A stretch of 24,750 bases of DNA from Promicromonosporaceae bacterium (lineage in GTDB: Bacteria; Actinomycetota; Actinomycetes; Actinomycetales; Cellulomonadaceae): NCBI GenBank assembly GCA_009780755.1, contig WQZL01000007.1, positions 1-24,750 of the forward strand. The letters are read 5' to 3'. The notes beneath the pieces were generated by a model. The model saw only the letters and a program-made list of their open reading frames with translations, searched no databases and was not told where the DNA came from. This document shows, in pieces, positions 15,901 through 22,857 of the stretch (positions are counted from its first letter, which is position 1; every line of letters begins with the position of its first letter). The position numbers and the translations under genes are program-made.

Positions 15901-18900
15901 CGAACTCGCTGATCGTTCGTGAGGCGGGAGACATCGTCACCTACACCTTCACCGTCACCAACACCGGCACCGAAACCTTGACCGATGTGCGCCCCGCCAC
16001 CGCAGGGGAGGGCTTCACCGGCCAGGACGGTGTACTCGGCCCGATCATGTGCATCTGGCCAGACAACGGGTTCAACGACGAGTCGGGAGCCACGACGGCG
16101 CCGGGCCTAAACCTGGCCGACTACCAGGGAACCCTTGAATCCGGCGACCTGGTGACTTGCACCCAAACCTACGAGGCGAGTACCACCGACCTAGACACCT
16201 CCACGGCGATTTGGCGGTGGGCGCAGGCCGTGGGCACCGACCAAAATGGCACAGACGAGTTCTCCAACCAGGTCGAGGCCGTGGTTACCGAACTATCGGC
16301 CCCGGCGCTGCGACTGGTCAAGACGGTCTCTGCCGTGGGCGGCCAGTTCGACGCCAGCGGAAACCTGATTAACGTTTTAGCCGGGCAGACGATCACGTTC
16401 TACTACGAGCTGGCAAACGTCGGCAACCAGAGCCTGGACTACATATCGATTACGGACACCCCCGCCACTGGCTTTACCGGCACCGGCTCGCTCGGATCGA
16501 TCACCTGCCCCGGCTCGGCCTACGACCCAGTTAACTCGGGCCGACTAATCGTGCTAGCTCAGGGGCAAAAGGAAACCTGCTGGGCGCAGTACACGGTAAC
16601 GGATGAGGATGCCGTCGCCGGTATCGTCACCAACTGGGCAAAGGCCACGGGAGAGTCGGTATTGGATGAGACGCCCGTCGAAGACGGTGATGGCACCGTC
16701 TTCTACACCGTGCCCGAGGCGGCGCTAGAGCTGACCTTGACCGGTCGGCTGACCGACGAGCATGGGGTACTCAAACCAGCCGTAACCAATGACGGCGACC
16801 TCATCGAGTACACCCTCATCGTGACGAATATGGGCAATGGCCCGGCAGATGATCTTCGGCTTGTCGAAATCGACTTCCACTCCGACGAACTGGGCGGCAC
16901 CTACTATGGCGACCCGCTCGTCTGGGTCTGTACGCCGGTAGCCGAGGGGGGCACCCTCGCGGCCGGGGCATCGACCACCTGCACCGCCACCTATCGGGTG
17001 GTTCAGGAGGACATCGATGAGGGCACCGGGGAGATCTATTTAGAGATGCAGGCCACCGGCCTCGGTCCGGCGCCGCTCGACCCGACCACCCCCGGTGATC
17101 GTCTGGCCCAGCCGACCATCACCTCGAACAACGACGACGTAACCATCGCGGAGAGCTTCGAGCCGTCCGTCAAGCTGACCAAGACGGCCAACCCGTCGGG
17201 CAACGTTAAGGTGGGCGAGCAGGTCACCTACACATTCACCGTCACCAACGACGGCAACATGACCCTGACCGATGTACTCGTTCACGAGGGCGGCTTCATC
17301 GGCGGGACGTGGATAGATGGCCTGTTTACCGGAAACGGAACGCTGATAAACACGGACTGTCCGGTCATCGACGGCTCCGGCTGGACGCTGGCCCCGGAGG
17401 AAACCGCAACTTGCACGGCCACCTACCGGGTACACCTACTAGATGCGGTACAGGCCACGGTGAATAATACCGCCACGGTCTCTGCCTGGCACCACAACCA
17501 CCACGATCCCGACCCCGAAAACCGCGACGATCAGCAAATCTTCGACTCCGCGACGGCCACCGTCTACCCGGTGGGTGAAGCCGCGCTGCTGATCGACCTG
17601 GAGGTGCTATCCGTGAGGCACGCAGACGCCACGACCGAGACCTGCATTGATCTCGACGAGATCGGCACGCCGGTCGAGGGCTGCACCATCGTTGAACCCG
17701 GCGACGTGGTGGATTACCGCGTCACGGTCACCAACGACGGCTCGCTGCCGGTGGATGGCCTGGCGCTGCGCTTCTTGAACAATCCCCCCGCCTCGCTGAC
17801 CTGCACGCTCTACGACGGCACCGGGGCAGACCTGGGCACCGTTACCGGCAACAGCGACCCGTCAACAGACAAGAGCTACCGGGTCACGCTGCCGGTAGGT
17901 GGACAGTTGGTGTGCGAGTATTCAACAACGGTAACCCAAGCCGACATTGACGCAGGCAGCCTGTTCACCGAACAGGCGCAGGCCAACGGTACCGCTACCG
18001 GCTACAACTACGGCATCGTCACCGAGCCGATGTACGTGGTCTCGCCGCCTGACATCGAGGCCGTGCCGATTGCGCAGAACCCGCGGCTAACACTGACCGG
18101 CTCGGTGTTAACCACGCGGGGCGACCCAGCCACCGACGTACCGGCCTACTTCGACACGAACGGCAACGGCCTGATCGATGACGACGATGAGGGCCAGGTG
18201 GTCTACACCTTCCTCATCGAAAACACGGGCAACGTCACGCTGTACGGTGTCGGGATGCCTGCCCCGGAATACGCCGACGGTTCTGGCACGGTGGCGATCA
18301 CCTGTGAGCCTAGCCCGGTGACCGGCCTGCCGCCCGGTGGCATGTTGACCTGTACCGTCGTCAAACGCATCTCCGTCAACGAGGCGTGGAAGTGGCAAGA
18401 CGGCGTAGATCTCGACGGCATAGCCACCGGAAAAACCCTTTATGGTCAGCTGGTGTCCGACACTGCCGCGGTGGAGATCGACACGCTAGCCGAGGCTCGG
18501 CTGGCGATCACCTCACTAACCGCCGAGGTGAGCCATGACGGCACCCTATCGCCGGGCAACCTGGTGCGCGCGGCGGGCGACAGGGTCAGATACACCGCAG
18601 TGGTGGAGAACCCGTGGTCGGGCGATGTGTTCGACCTGGGGCTAAACGACTTCGGGGCGAGCCTTTCTTGGACGTGTACGCCACATGACTTGGGTGACGC
18701 CTTATTGGCCTTCCCGTACCCGGAGGCCGCCGTGACGGTTTGCACCGCCGAGTACGTGGTGACGCAGGCCGACCTGGATGCCGGGCAAATAGACCTTGGG
18801 CTACAGGCATTCGGCCTGGACGCCAATGACGGTGACGTGCTATCGAATCTGGCCGACGTTTCGGTGTTCGTGGTGTCTGCCCCGGCCCTCACGTTGGAAA

Positions 18901-19574
18901 AGCGAGTTTCGCCGTCAACCGATGTACCGGCCGGGACACAGGTCACGTACTACTTCGCGGTGAAGAACACCGGCAACGTCACGTTGACCTCCTTGAATAT
19001 CGTTGAGGGAGACTTCACCGGTTCGGGAAACGTGTCGGCAGTGACCTGCCCGGTCACGACATTGGCGCCGGGGACATCGACCACCTGCACCGCCGTCTAC
19101 ACGGTGACGATTGCCGATGTTGCCCAGGGTACGGTTACCAACACGGCCACGGCTAGGGCAAAGGATCCAAGCGGGGAGGGGATCGAATCGCCGCCAGGCT
19201 CGGCCGTGCTTTACCCGAAGCCTGAGCCAACGCCGACTCCCTCGCCGGACCCGACACCAACTCCCTCACCTGATCCGAGTCCTTCACCCGAGCCAAGCCC
19301 GAGTCCCTCGCCTGATCCATCTCCGTTGCCGACGCCCGCCCCAGAGCCGACGCCAGGTCCAAGCCCGTTGCGGACCCCCGCTCCGTTGCTGTTGATTACC
19401 GGCGGCAACGCTAGGTCAAGTCGAGATGCCGCGCCCGGCGATGTGCCGCTGCCGATCACCGGCGCCGAGGTGACGGCTCAGGTGTTGGTGGTGGTTATGT
19501 TGCTTGGCGCCGGAGTGCTTCTGCTAAGCGAGCGACACCTGGCTTCACGACGGGAGGCCCCCTGCCGCAAGTAG
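12867..19574 (+). CDS. Giant LPXTG-anchored surface protein with 13 DUF11/DUF7507-type repeats
   Basis: A 2235-aa sortase-anchored stalk-like protein. The start is ATG 12867, with GAGGGGG at 12854-12860 six bases upstream; the frame is open further 5' but that part has no signal-peptide character. A signal peptide (1-37, cleavage near 'AQA') is followed by a globular region (about 38-300) with 'REDFD' and many aromatic residues, like the jelly-roll heads that precede such repeats. Thirteen Ig-like repeats (about 300-2115) come next, each with a Cys pair, six of them with a Lys/acid/Asn set suited to an isopeptide bond. A Pro/Ser/Thr/Asp/Glu wall spacer (about 2115-2165), LPITG at 2195-2199, a membrane segment and a charged tail end the protein. 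It is probably a long rigid fibre; binding partner unknown. No sortase gene is adjacent. Confidence 0.93.
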   Translation: MFTRRPRTARVLTVLVAVALISLVSPFGLFKPDEAQAAVGDPTVPEPGRAIWREDFDKGGATLDGYTGADWKGDPITYYSDPFWNASSKSCNGWVLNDGTTRPTTAQDAGCESNAGLDGKGVSHAAWWYLRLMARELGRVQGIAESTNNVVASMTNNGAPRPGLATENNVQFRATNVVGGLDPVTGEYTVKKGHYYVAAAWFAAVHCPADNSGWAAAQQRLTLLVPPSAEYPTGRVESELINPCAGSRNVTSDTPIYTRYIYSHAWQAPADGVLLGIEITNNQLGSTGNDIAFDTPQIVDVTPVLSKDFVPNEIWAGDASALTFIVTNTSEYQNMPCGGTGEPACVLIAKEGWTFTDRLAAGLSVANPTNVQVTCYSASGVPRDQNLTAVDKIKGNAATPGDDTTRTTIAPGDTEIFVDAARLFTNEAYCEFSVDVTGAVGTYTNGPSNIDSEALSSGMTEDTTLTVLSPLSLTMSAEATYASGATNRVDEPTDVVIYTAYLTNNGDTEIWDLSVTAPDGTDNFTGAHNGTGTMPTAYTCDAPVNGISLQPGETVTCTIEYPANQGDLDDYSIQDLVLHSWAHGTSGKSVGHPDAQPVDSNQANVGLPVVRTPSLTMVKSVTPQTGVKAGDWVTYSFAVTNTGNTTILNVAIDEVSFAGTGTLSAVTCLADTLAPGASTSCAATYQVTLADTDFALPSGGAVQNVAQAVGETGGGDPVTSPEDEATFQTTSASLVIDWLTATVTDINGEKSHVDDADDVVTFRTLLRNDGNVDLTDVVINLNDLFGPSFTGAGPLDEWTCDWPDGTTHEPPGGLAVGETAECWVVYDVTLADLDAIDPFGISEIGLTIQAVGKDPVEADVPSNVRHVAVDEVAHPALQLVKTVVDEYDQPVASFVREGTVLTYWFDVINKGNQTIDDLAIVETYFAGEGVEPQPQCPVSTLVPGESTRCWATYTVVAGDVAIKDILNVAQAEGTHGGEEIDPSEEAWAEFQTGVTELVMTIEADVWHLDGSPNSLIVREAGDIVTYTFTVTNTGTETLTDVRPATAGEGFTGQDGVLGPIMCIWPDNGFNDESGATTAPGLNLADYQGTLESGDLVTCTQTYEASTTDLDTSTAIWRWAQAVGTDQNGTDEFSNQVEAVVTELSAPALRLVKTVSAVGGQFDASGNLINVLAGQTITFYYELANVGNQSLDYISITDTPATGFTGTGSLGSITCPGSAYDPVNSGRLIVLAQGQKETCWAQYTVTDEDAVAGIVTNWAKATGESVLDETPVEDGDGTVFYTVPEAALELTLTGRLTDEHGVLKPAVTNDGDLIEYTLIVTNMGNGPADDLRLVEIDFHSDELGGTYYGDPLVWVCTPVAEGGTLAAGASTTCTATYRVVQEDIDEGTGEIYLEMQATGLGPAPLDPTTPGDRLAQPTITSNNDDVTIAESFEPSVKLTKTANPSGNVKVGEQVTYTFTVTNDGNMTLTDVLVHEGGFIGGTWIDGLFTGNGTLINTDCPVIDGSGWTLAPEETATCTATYRVHLLDAVQATVNNTATVSAWHHNHHDPDPENRDDQQIFDSATATVYPVGEAALLIDLEVLSVRHADATTETCIDLDEIGTPVEGCTIVEPGDVVDYRVTVTNDGSLPVDGLALRFLNNPPASLTCTLYDGTGADLGTVTGNSDPSTDKSYRVTLPVGGQLVCEYSTTVTQADIDAGSLFTEQAQANGTATGYNYGIVTEPMYVVSPPDIEAVPIAQNPRLTLTGSVLTTRGDPATDVPAYFDTNGNGLIDDDDEGQVVYTFLIENTGNVTLYGVGMPAPEYADGSGTVAITCEPSPVTGLPPGGMLTCTVVKRISVNEAWKWQDGVDLDGIATGKTLYGQLVSDTAAVEIDTLAEARLAITSLTAEVSHDGTLSPGNLVRAAGDRVRYTAVVENPWSGDVFDLGLNDFGASLSWTCTPHDLGDALLAFPYPEAAVTVCTAEYVVTQADLDAGQIDLGLQAFGLDANDGDVLSNLADVSVFVVSAPALTLEKRVSPSTDVPAGTQVTYYFAVKNTGNVTLTSLNIVEGDFTGSGNVSAVTCPVTTLAPGTSTTCTAVYTVTIADVAQGTVTNTATARAKDPSGEGIESPPGSAVLYPKPEPTPTPSPDPTPTPSPDPSPSPEPSPSPSPDPSPLPTPAPEPTPGPSPLRTPAPLLLITGGNARSSRDAAPGDVPLPITGAEVTAQVLVVVMLLGAGVLLLSERHLASRREAPCRK
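13770..19205 (+). repeat. Array of 13 Ig-like repeats of two alternating types
   Basis: Repeat starts by approximate residue are 302, 470, 613, 733, 876, 995, 1147, 1285, 1433, 1571, 1738, 1876 and 2006. Units run about 110-170 aa and share 'xGDxVxYxFxVTNxGNxxLxDV', then 'C...LxPGxxxxC'. Odd units carry Lys in strand one (K307, K619, K881, K1152, K1439, K2012) and Asn near the end (N445, N704, N967, N1256, N1534, N2092). Even units lack both. Unit 11 sits in an odd slot but lacks both too. Family assignment is by pattern; unit edges are approximate. Confidence 0.8.
19222..19390 (+). repeat. Pro-rich wall-spanning segment
   Basis: Repeated 'PTPSPDP' and 'PSPEPSPSP' blocks encoded by CCN-ASN-CCN-GAN codons between the last Ig-like repeat and the LPITG signal. 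It is expected to cross the peptidoglycan. It differs from the pure Thr-Pro run of the neighbouring giant protein in carrying many acidic residues. Confidence 0.8.
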
Positions 19575-19587
19575 CTTCACCTAGACC

Positions 19588-19647
19588 CGGTTGCGGGCGG
19601 GAAGCCGCAGGGCTTGCCCCCATCCGCCCCGCCCCCGCCCGCAACCG
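19588..19647 (+). terminator. Hairpin after the second giant gene
   Basis: Perfect 14-bp arms CGGTTGCGGGCGGG (19588-19601) and its complement (19634-19647) enclose 32 bases that can form a small inner hairpin (AAGCC...GGCTT). It starts 13 bases after the stop. No T-tract. Likely the transcription end of the surface-protein gene. Confidence 0.65.
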
Positions 19648-19655
19648 ACCATCCT

Positions 19656-19712
19656 GGCGGCGTCCGTTCCCCGGTTCATCAATGGCGATGCCTCCGGTTA
19701 ACGGACGTCGCC
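19656..19712. repeat. Second inverted repeat upstream of the ROK gene
   Basis: GGCGGCGTCCGTT (19656-19668) and AACGGACGTCGCC (19700-19712) pair at 12 of 13 positions, with an inner CCGG/CCGG pair (19671-19674, 19694-19697). It could be a second terminator element of the surface gene or part of the ROK promoter region. The sequence does not decide. Confidence 0.4.
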
Positions 19713-19750
19713 CGATTGCCGCGAAAAGCAGCAGGCGAGCAAAACGATGT

Positions 19751-19765
19751 GTTCACAAGTTGAAC
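19751..19765. promoter_or_regulatory. Candidate ROK operator GTTCA-N5-TGAAC (autoregulatory site)
   Basis: GTTCACAAGTTGAAC is a palindrome with perfect 5-bp arms 29 bases before the preferred ROK start. The same architecture recurs before the importer operon (21142-21156). Shared sites before a regulator and its neighbouring transport operon are the usual pattern for a local repressor. Confidence 0.55.
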
Positions 19766-19794
19766 GGGAAGCAAGATTGAGTCATGATGAGAGC

Positions 19795-20979
19795 ATGGCA
19801 AACGTTTCTGGCGGCGGATCGCAGACCGCACTGCGTGAGCAGAACACCGCGGCGATCACCGCCGCCCTGACTTCCGGAGGACCGCAGCTACAGGCCGGTC
19901 TCGCCCGGGCCACCGGGCTTTCTCGGGCCACCGTGTCGAATATCGTCGGCGATGAGGTGGCAGCCGGACGCTTCCGCACCGAAAAAACCATGCAAAACGG
20001 CCGCTGGGGCACCCTGGTCACCCTCGCCGACAACGAGCAGTACGTTATCGGCATCGACATTGGTCGCACCCATATTCGCCTGACCGCCTCCGACGCTGCC
20101 CATCGACTATTCGGCCTCCGGGAGATCGCCCTGGAACTTGGTCACCTTCCGCCCGATACCTTCGCCCGCGCCAGGCAGCTCGTTGATGAGCTAGTGGTCG
20201 AGGCCGGGCTAGCCCGCGAACAAATCAGTCGCATCGGCATCGCCGTACCGGCCTCGATAAACCGTGACGGATACGTGGTGCAGCAGACTGTGCTTGACGA
20301 GTGGTCCGGTATTGACATCGCCGCGCTGGCCGCCGAGAAGCTACAGGTGGACGTGGTGGTGGACAACGATGCCAACCTCGGCGCCTATGCGCTGGCCGCC
20401 GGAAACCAGGAGGGCACGCTGGTCTACATCAAGGTGGCCTCCGGTATCGGCGCCGGCATTGCCATCCGTGACCGGCTCTATCACTCGATGAGTGGCCTGG
20501 TCGGCGAGGTTGGGCACATGCCCGTCGGCGAGGGTGGCCAGACCTGTTACTGCGGCTCGCGAGGTTGTCTGGAAACGCTGGCCTCCACGCGCAGCATCGC
20601 TAGTGCCTACGCGCGGATTCTTGGCGCCCCGGCCACGGTTGAAGACGTTGCCGCTGCCGTGATGGATGGGAACCCGGCCGCCGTGCGGATCGTCACCGAG
20701 GCCGGGGACGCGCTGGGGCGAATCCTGGCGTCGATATGTCACCTGCTTAGCCCGTGCAAGATCGTCATTGGCGGGCCGCTGTCGGCGGCAGGGACGGTGT
20801 TGATCGATGCGGCCGTAGCGGCCGTGCGGTTCCGGGTGCAGCCCTCCGCGTTGAAATCGACGGTGTTTACCTCCTCCCCGCTGGGGGAACGCACCGAGAT
20901 GGTGGGGGCATGCCTGGCCGCCCACAATCCACCCGAAGGCGCAGCACTGGCATATTACGCCCCAGTCACTGACGACTGA
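19795..20979 (+). CDS. ROK-family transcriptional repressor (NagC/XylR type)
   Basis: A 394-aa regulator with an N-terminal winged helix (about 12-60, 'GLARATGLSRATVSNIVGDE') and a ROK sugar-kinase-like domain. Visible landmarks are 'IGIDIGRTHIRL', the 'DNDAN' motif (190-194), and the Zn site H241 with C251-Y-C253-x4-C258 ('HMPVGEGGQTCYCGSRGC'). Such proteins bind DNA and release it on binding a sugar or sugar phosphate. The Zn site is complete. An upstream ATG at 19747 would add 16 residues, but the candidate operator at 19751-19765 would then lie inside the gene; 19795, with GAGAG upstream, is preferred. The adjacent monosaccharide importer, preceded by the same palindrome, is the likely target. 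The effector is unknown. Confidence 0.92.
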   Translation: MANVSGGGSQTALREQNTAAITAALTSGGPQLQAGLARATGLSRATVSNIVGDEVAAGRFRTEKTMQNGRWGTLVTLADNEQYVIGIDIGRTHIRLTASDAAHRLFGLREIALELGHLPPDTFARARQLVDELVVEAGLAREQISRIGIAVPASINRDGYVVQQTVLDEWSGIDIAALAAEKLQVDVVVDNDANLGAYALAAGNQEGTLVYIKVASGIGAGIAIRDRLYHSMSGLVGEVGHMPVGEGGQTCYCGSRGCLETLASTRSIASAYARILGAPATVEDVAAAVMDGNPAAVRIVTEAGDALGRILASICHLLSPCKIVIGGPLSAAGTVLIDAAVAAVRFRVQPSALKSTVFTSSPLGERTEMVGACLAAHNPPEGAALAYYAPVTDD

Positions 20980-20984
20980 CCCGA

Positions 20985-21021
20985 CCGAAACCACCTTGTG
21001 TAGCGGTGGTCGTGGTTTCGG
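20985..21021 (+). terminator. Hairpin after the ROK gene
   Basis: CCGAAACCAC (20985-20994) and GTGGTTTCGG (21012-21021) form a perfect 10-bp stem five bases after the ROK stop, with further pairing of the inner ACC/GGT possible. No T-tract. It probably separates ROK transcription from the importer operon. Confidence 0.6.
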
Positions 21022-21141
21022 CAGGCTGTCATGTGTCGGGACTTCGGTGACGGTTCTATCTCAGGAGGGTGGTGAGTTTGGGGGCGAGCAGCTTCGGCGC
21101 TGCGGCAGGCTTCGCCAGCGTTATCAATCGGTTATCTGTTT

Positions 21142-21187
21142 GTTCAACCTATGAACACTAAAATTGTTGTTGCGTTCATGGGTTGAC
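21142..21187. promoter_or_regulatory. Importer operon control region: ROK operator pair and -10 box
   Basis: GTTCAACCTATGAAC (21142-21156) has the same GTTCA-N5-TGAAC form as the site before the ROK gene. A second, weaker copy in opposite orientation lies at 21174-21187 (GTTCATGGGTTGAC). The two share TCAACCNATGAAC and their centres are about 30 bp apart, near three helical turns. Between them lies TAAAAT (21159-21164), a plausible -10 box; the -35 is weak. Two repressor dimers flanking the promoter would block it. About 90 bases of leader precede the gguA ATG. Confidence 0.5.
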
Positions 21188-21276
21188 GGGGAGTGGAAAA
21201 GTGGCTACCTTGTTCCGTGACGGGCGAGGCAGCCGGTCGCCACACTCGCCGAATGGCGCCGGAGAAGGAGAAAGCG

Positions 21277-22857
21277 ATGACGCACCCCATCCTCGAGATG
21301 CGGTCGATCACCAAGACGTTTCCCGGCGTGATCGCGCTCGAAGACGTCAACTTCACCGTCAAACAGGGCGAAATCCACGCCATCTGCGGGGAGAACGGCG
21401 CGGGTAAATCCACGCTGATGAAGGTACTTTCCGGTGTGCACCCCCACGGCTCCTACACCGGTGAGATCATCTACCGAGGCGAGCCGGTCTCCTTCAACAC
21501 GATCCGCCAGTCCGAAGAGGCCGGCATCGTCATCATCCACCAGGAACTCGCGCTCATCCCCGAACTGTCCGTCGCCGAAAACATCTTCCTCGGCAATGAG
21601 CAGAAGGGCGCATTTGGCATCGACTGGACCGCCGCTCACGAGAAGGCTCGCGAGCTGACCCGAATGGTTGGCCTTGATGCGGATACGCGCACCCCGATCA
21701 AGAACCTCGGCGTCGGCCAGCAGCAGCTAGTCGAAATCGCCCGCGCGTTGGCCAAGAACGTTGAGCTGCTCATCCTCGACGAACCGACAGCCGCCTTGAA
21801 CGAAGACGATTCGGCCCTGCTGCTTGACCTGCTGCGCGACCTGCGAGCCAAGGGGCTGACCTGCGTCATCATCTCGCACAAGCTAAACGAGATCATGGCC
21901 ATCTCCGATCAGATCACCGTGATCCGCGACGGCCTATGCATTGAAACCATGAACGTGAACGCGGGCGATGTCAGCGAGGATCGCATCATCGCCGCGATGG
22001 TCGGCCGCTCACTGGACTCCCGTTTCCCGCCGCACACCCCTAACATCGGCGAGGTCTTCTTCGAGGTTGAGGGCTGGACCGTCGAACACCCCGAAATCCC
22101 TGGCCGCCTCGTGGCCAAGGGTTCCTCCTTCAATGTGCGGCGCGGCGAGATCGTCGGCTTTGCGGGCATTATGGGTGCCGGGCGTACCGAGCTGGCCCGC
22201 TCCATCTTTGGCCGCACCTATGGTCGCTACCTGGGTGGCACCATCTACATCGATGGCGAAGAGGTCAAGCTCCCCAGCGTGCCCGCCGCGATCAAGCACA
22301 AGATCAGTTACGTGCCCGAGGATCGCAAGGTGTACGGCCTGAACCTGCTTGACGACATTCAGACCACCGTGGTCAGCGCCGACTGGAAGAAGGTCAAGGA
22401 ACACGGTGCGCTCAGCAACAGCGCGATCCACGAGGCCGGTGAGGCCGCCCGCAGTGCGCTCGGCATCAAGGCGCACTCCGTTTCCGTGAATGTGGCGACG
22501 CTTTCTGGCGGCAATCAGCAAAAGACGCTGCTCGGCAAGTGGTTGTTCCCCGAGCCGGAGTTGCTCATCGTGGACGAACCCACTCGCGGCATCGATGTCG
22601 GCGCCAAGTACGAGATTTACGGCCTGATTAACGAACTGGCGGATGCGGGCAAGGGCGTCGTCGTAATCTCCTCGGAGCTTCCCGAGCTGATCGGCCTCTG
22701 CGACCGCATCTACACCATCTGCGAGGGCGCCGTCACCGGTGTCGTTGCTCGCGGGGAGACCGACCAAGAACAACTGATGCGCCTGATGACCGGCGTCGAG
22801 ACGCATGGCGCGTTCACCCAGACCACCATTTCCACCGAATCCAACGAAGGACGATGA
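21277..22857 (+). CDS. gguA: Multiple-monosaccharide ABC importer, ATP-binding protein
   Basis: A 526-aa fusion of two nucleotide-binding domains, the ATPase of a CUT2-type sugar importer of the MmsA/GguA kind. NBD1 has Walker A GENGAGKST (38-46), the signature VGQQQ and Walker B LLILDEPTAAL. NBD2 has the degenerate Walker A GIMGAGRTE (297-305, Lys replaced by Arg as usual in this family), the signature LSGGNQQ (409-415) and Walker B LLIVDEPTRGID. The stretch 'HGSYTGEIIYRGE' followed by 'IVIIHQELALIPELSVAENI' is characteristic of the MmsA/GguA branch rather than RbsA. ATG 21277 is chosen for GGAGAAGGAG ending six bases before it. First gene of the operon, overlapping gguB. Likely sugars are arabinose, xylose, galactose or glucose, by family only. 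Confidence 0.92.
   Translation: MTHPILEMRSITKTFPGVIALEDVNFTVKQGEIHAICGENGAGKSTLMKVLSGVHPHGSYTGEIIYRGEPVSFNTIRQSEEAGIVIIHQELALIPELSVAENIFLGNEQKGAFGIDWTAAHEKARELTRMVGLDADTRTPIKNLGVGQQQLVEIARALAKNVELLILDEPTAALNEDDSALLLDLLRDLRAKGLTCVIISHKLNEIMAISDQITVIRDGLCIETMNVNAGDVSEDRIIAAMVGRSLDSRFPPHTPNIGEVFFEVEGWTVEHPEIPGRLVAKGSSFNVRRGEIVGFAGIMGAGRTELARSIFGRTYGRYLGGTIYIDGEEVKLPSVPAAIKHKISYVPEDRKVYGLNLLDDIQTTVVSADWKKVKEHGALSNSAIHEAGEAARSALGIKAHSVSVNVATLSGGNQQKTLLGKWLFPEPELLIVDEPTRGIDVGAKYEIYGLINELADAGKGVVVISSELPELIGLCDRIYTICEGAVTGVVARGETDQEQLMRLMTGVETHGAFTQTTISTESNEGR

Noticed and set aside
21193..21276. Upstream ATG extending GguA by 28 residues
   Set aside because: The homologous family start begins at MTHPILEMR, and GGAG lies six bases before ATG 21277.
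22165..22191. Second Walker A of GguA lacks the Lys (GIMGAGRTE)
   Set aside because: Degenerate second P-loops are normal in fused sugar-importer ATPases of this family.
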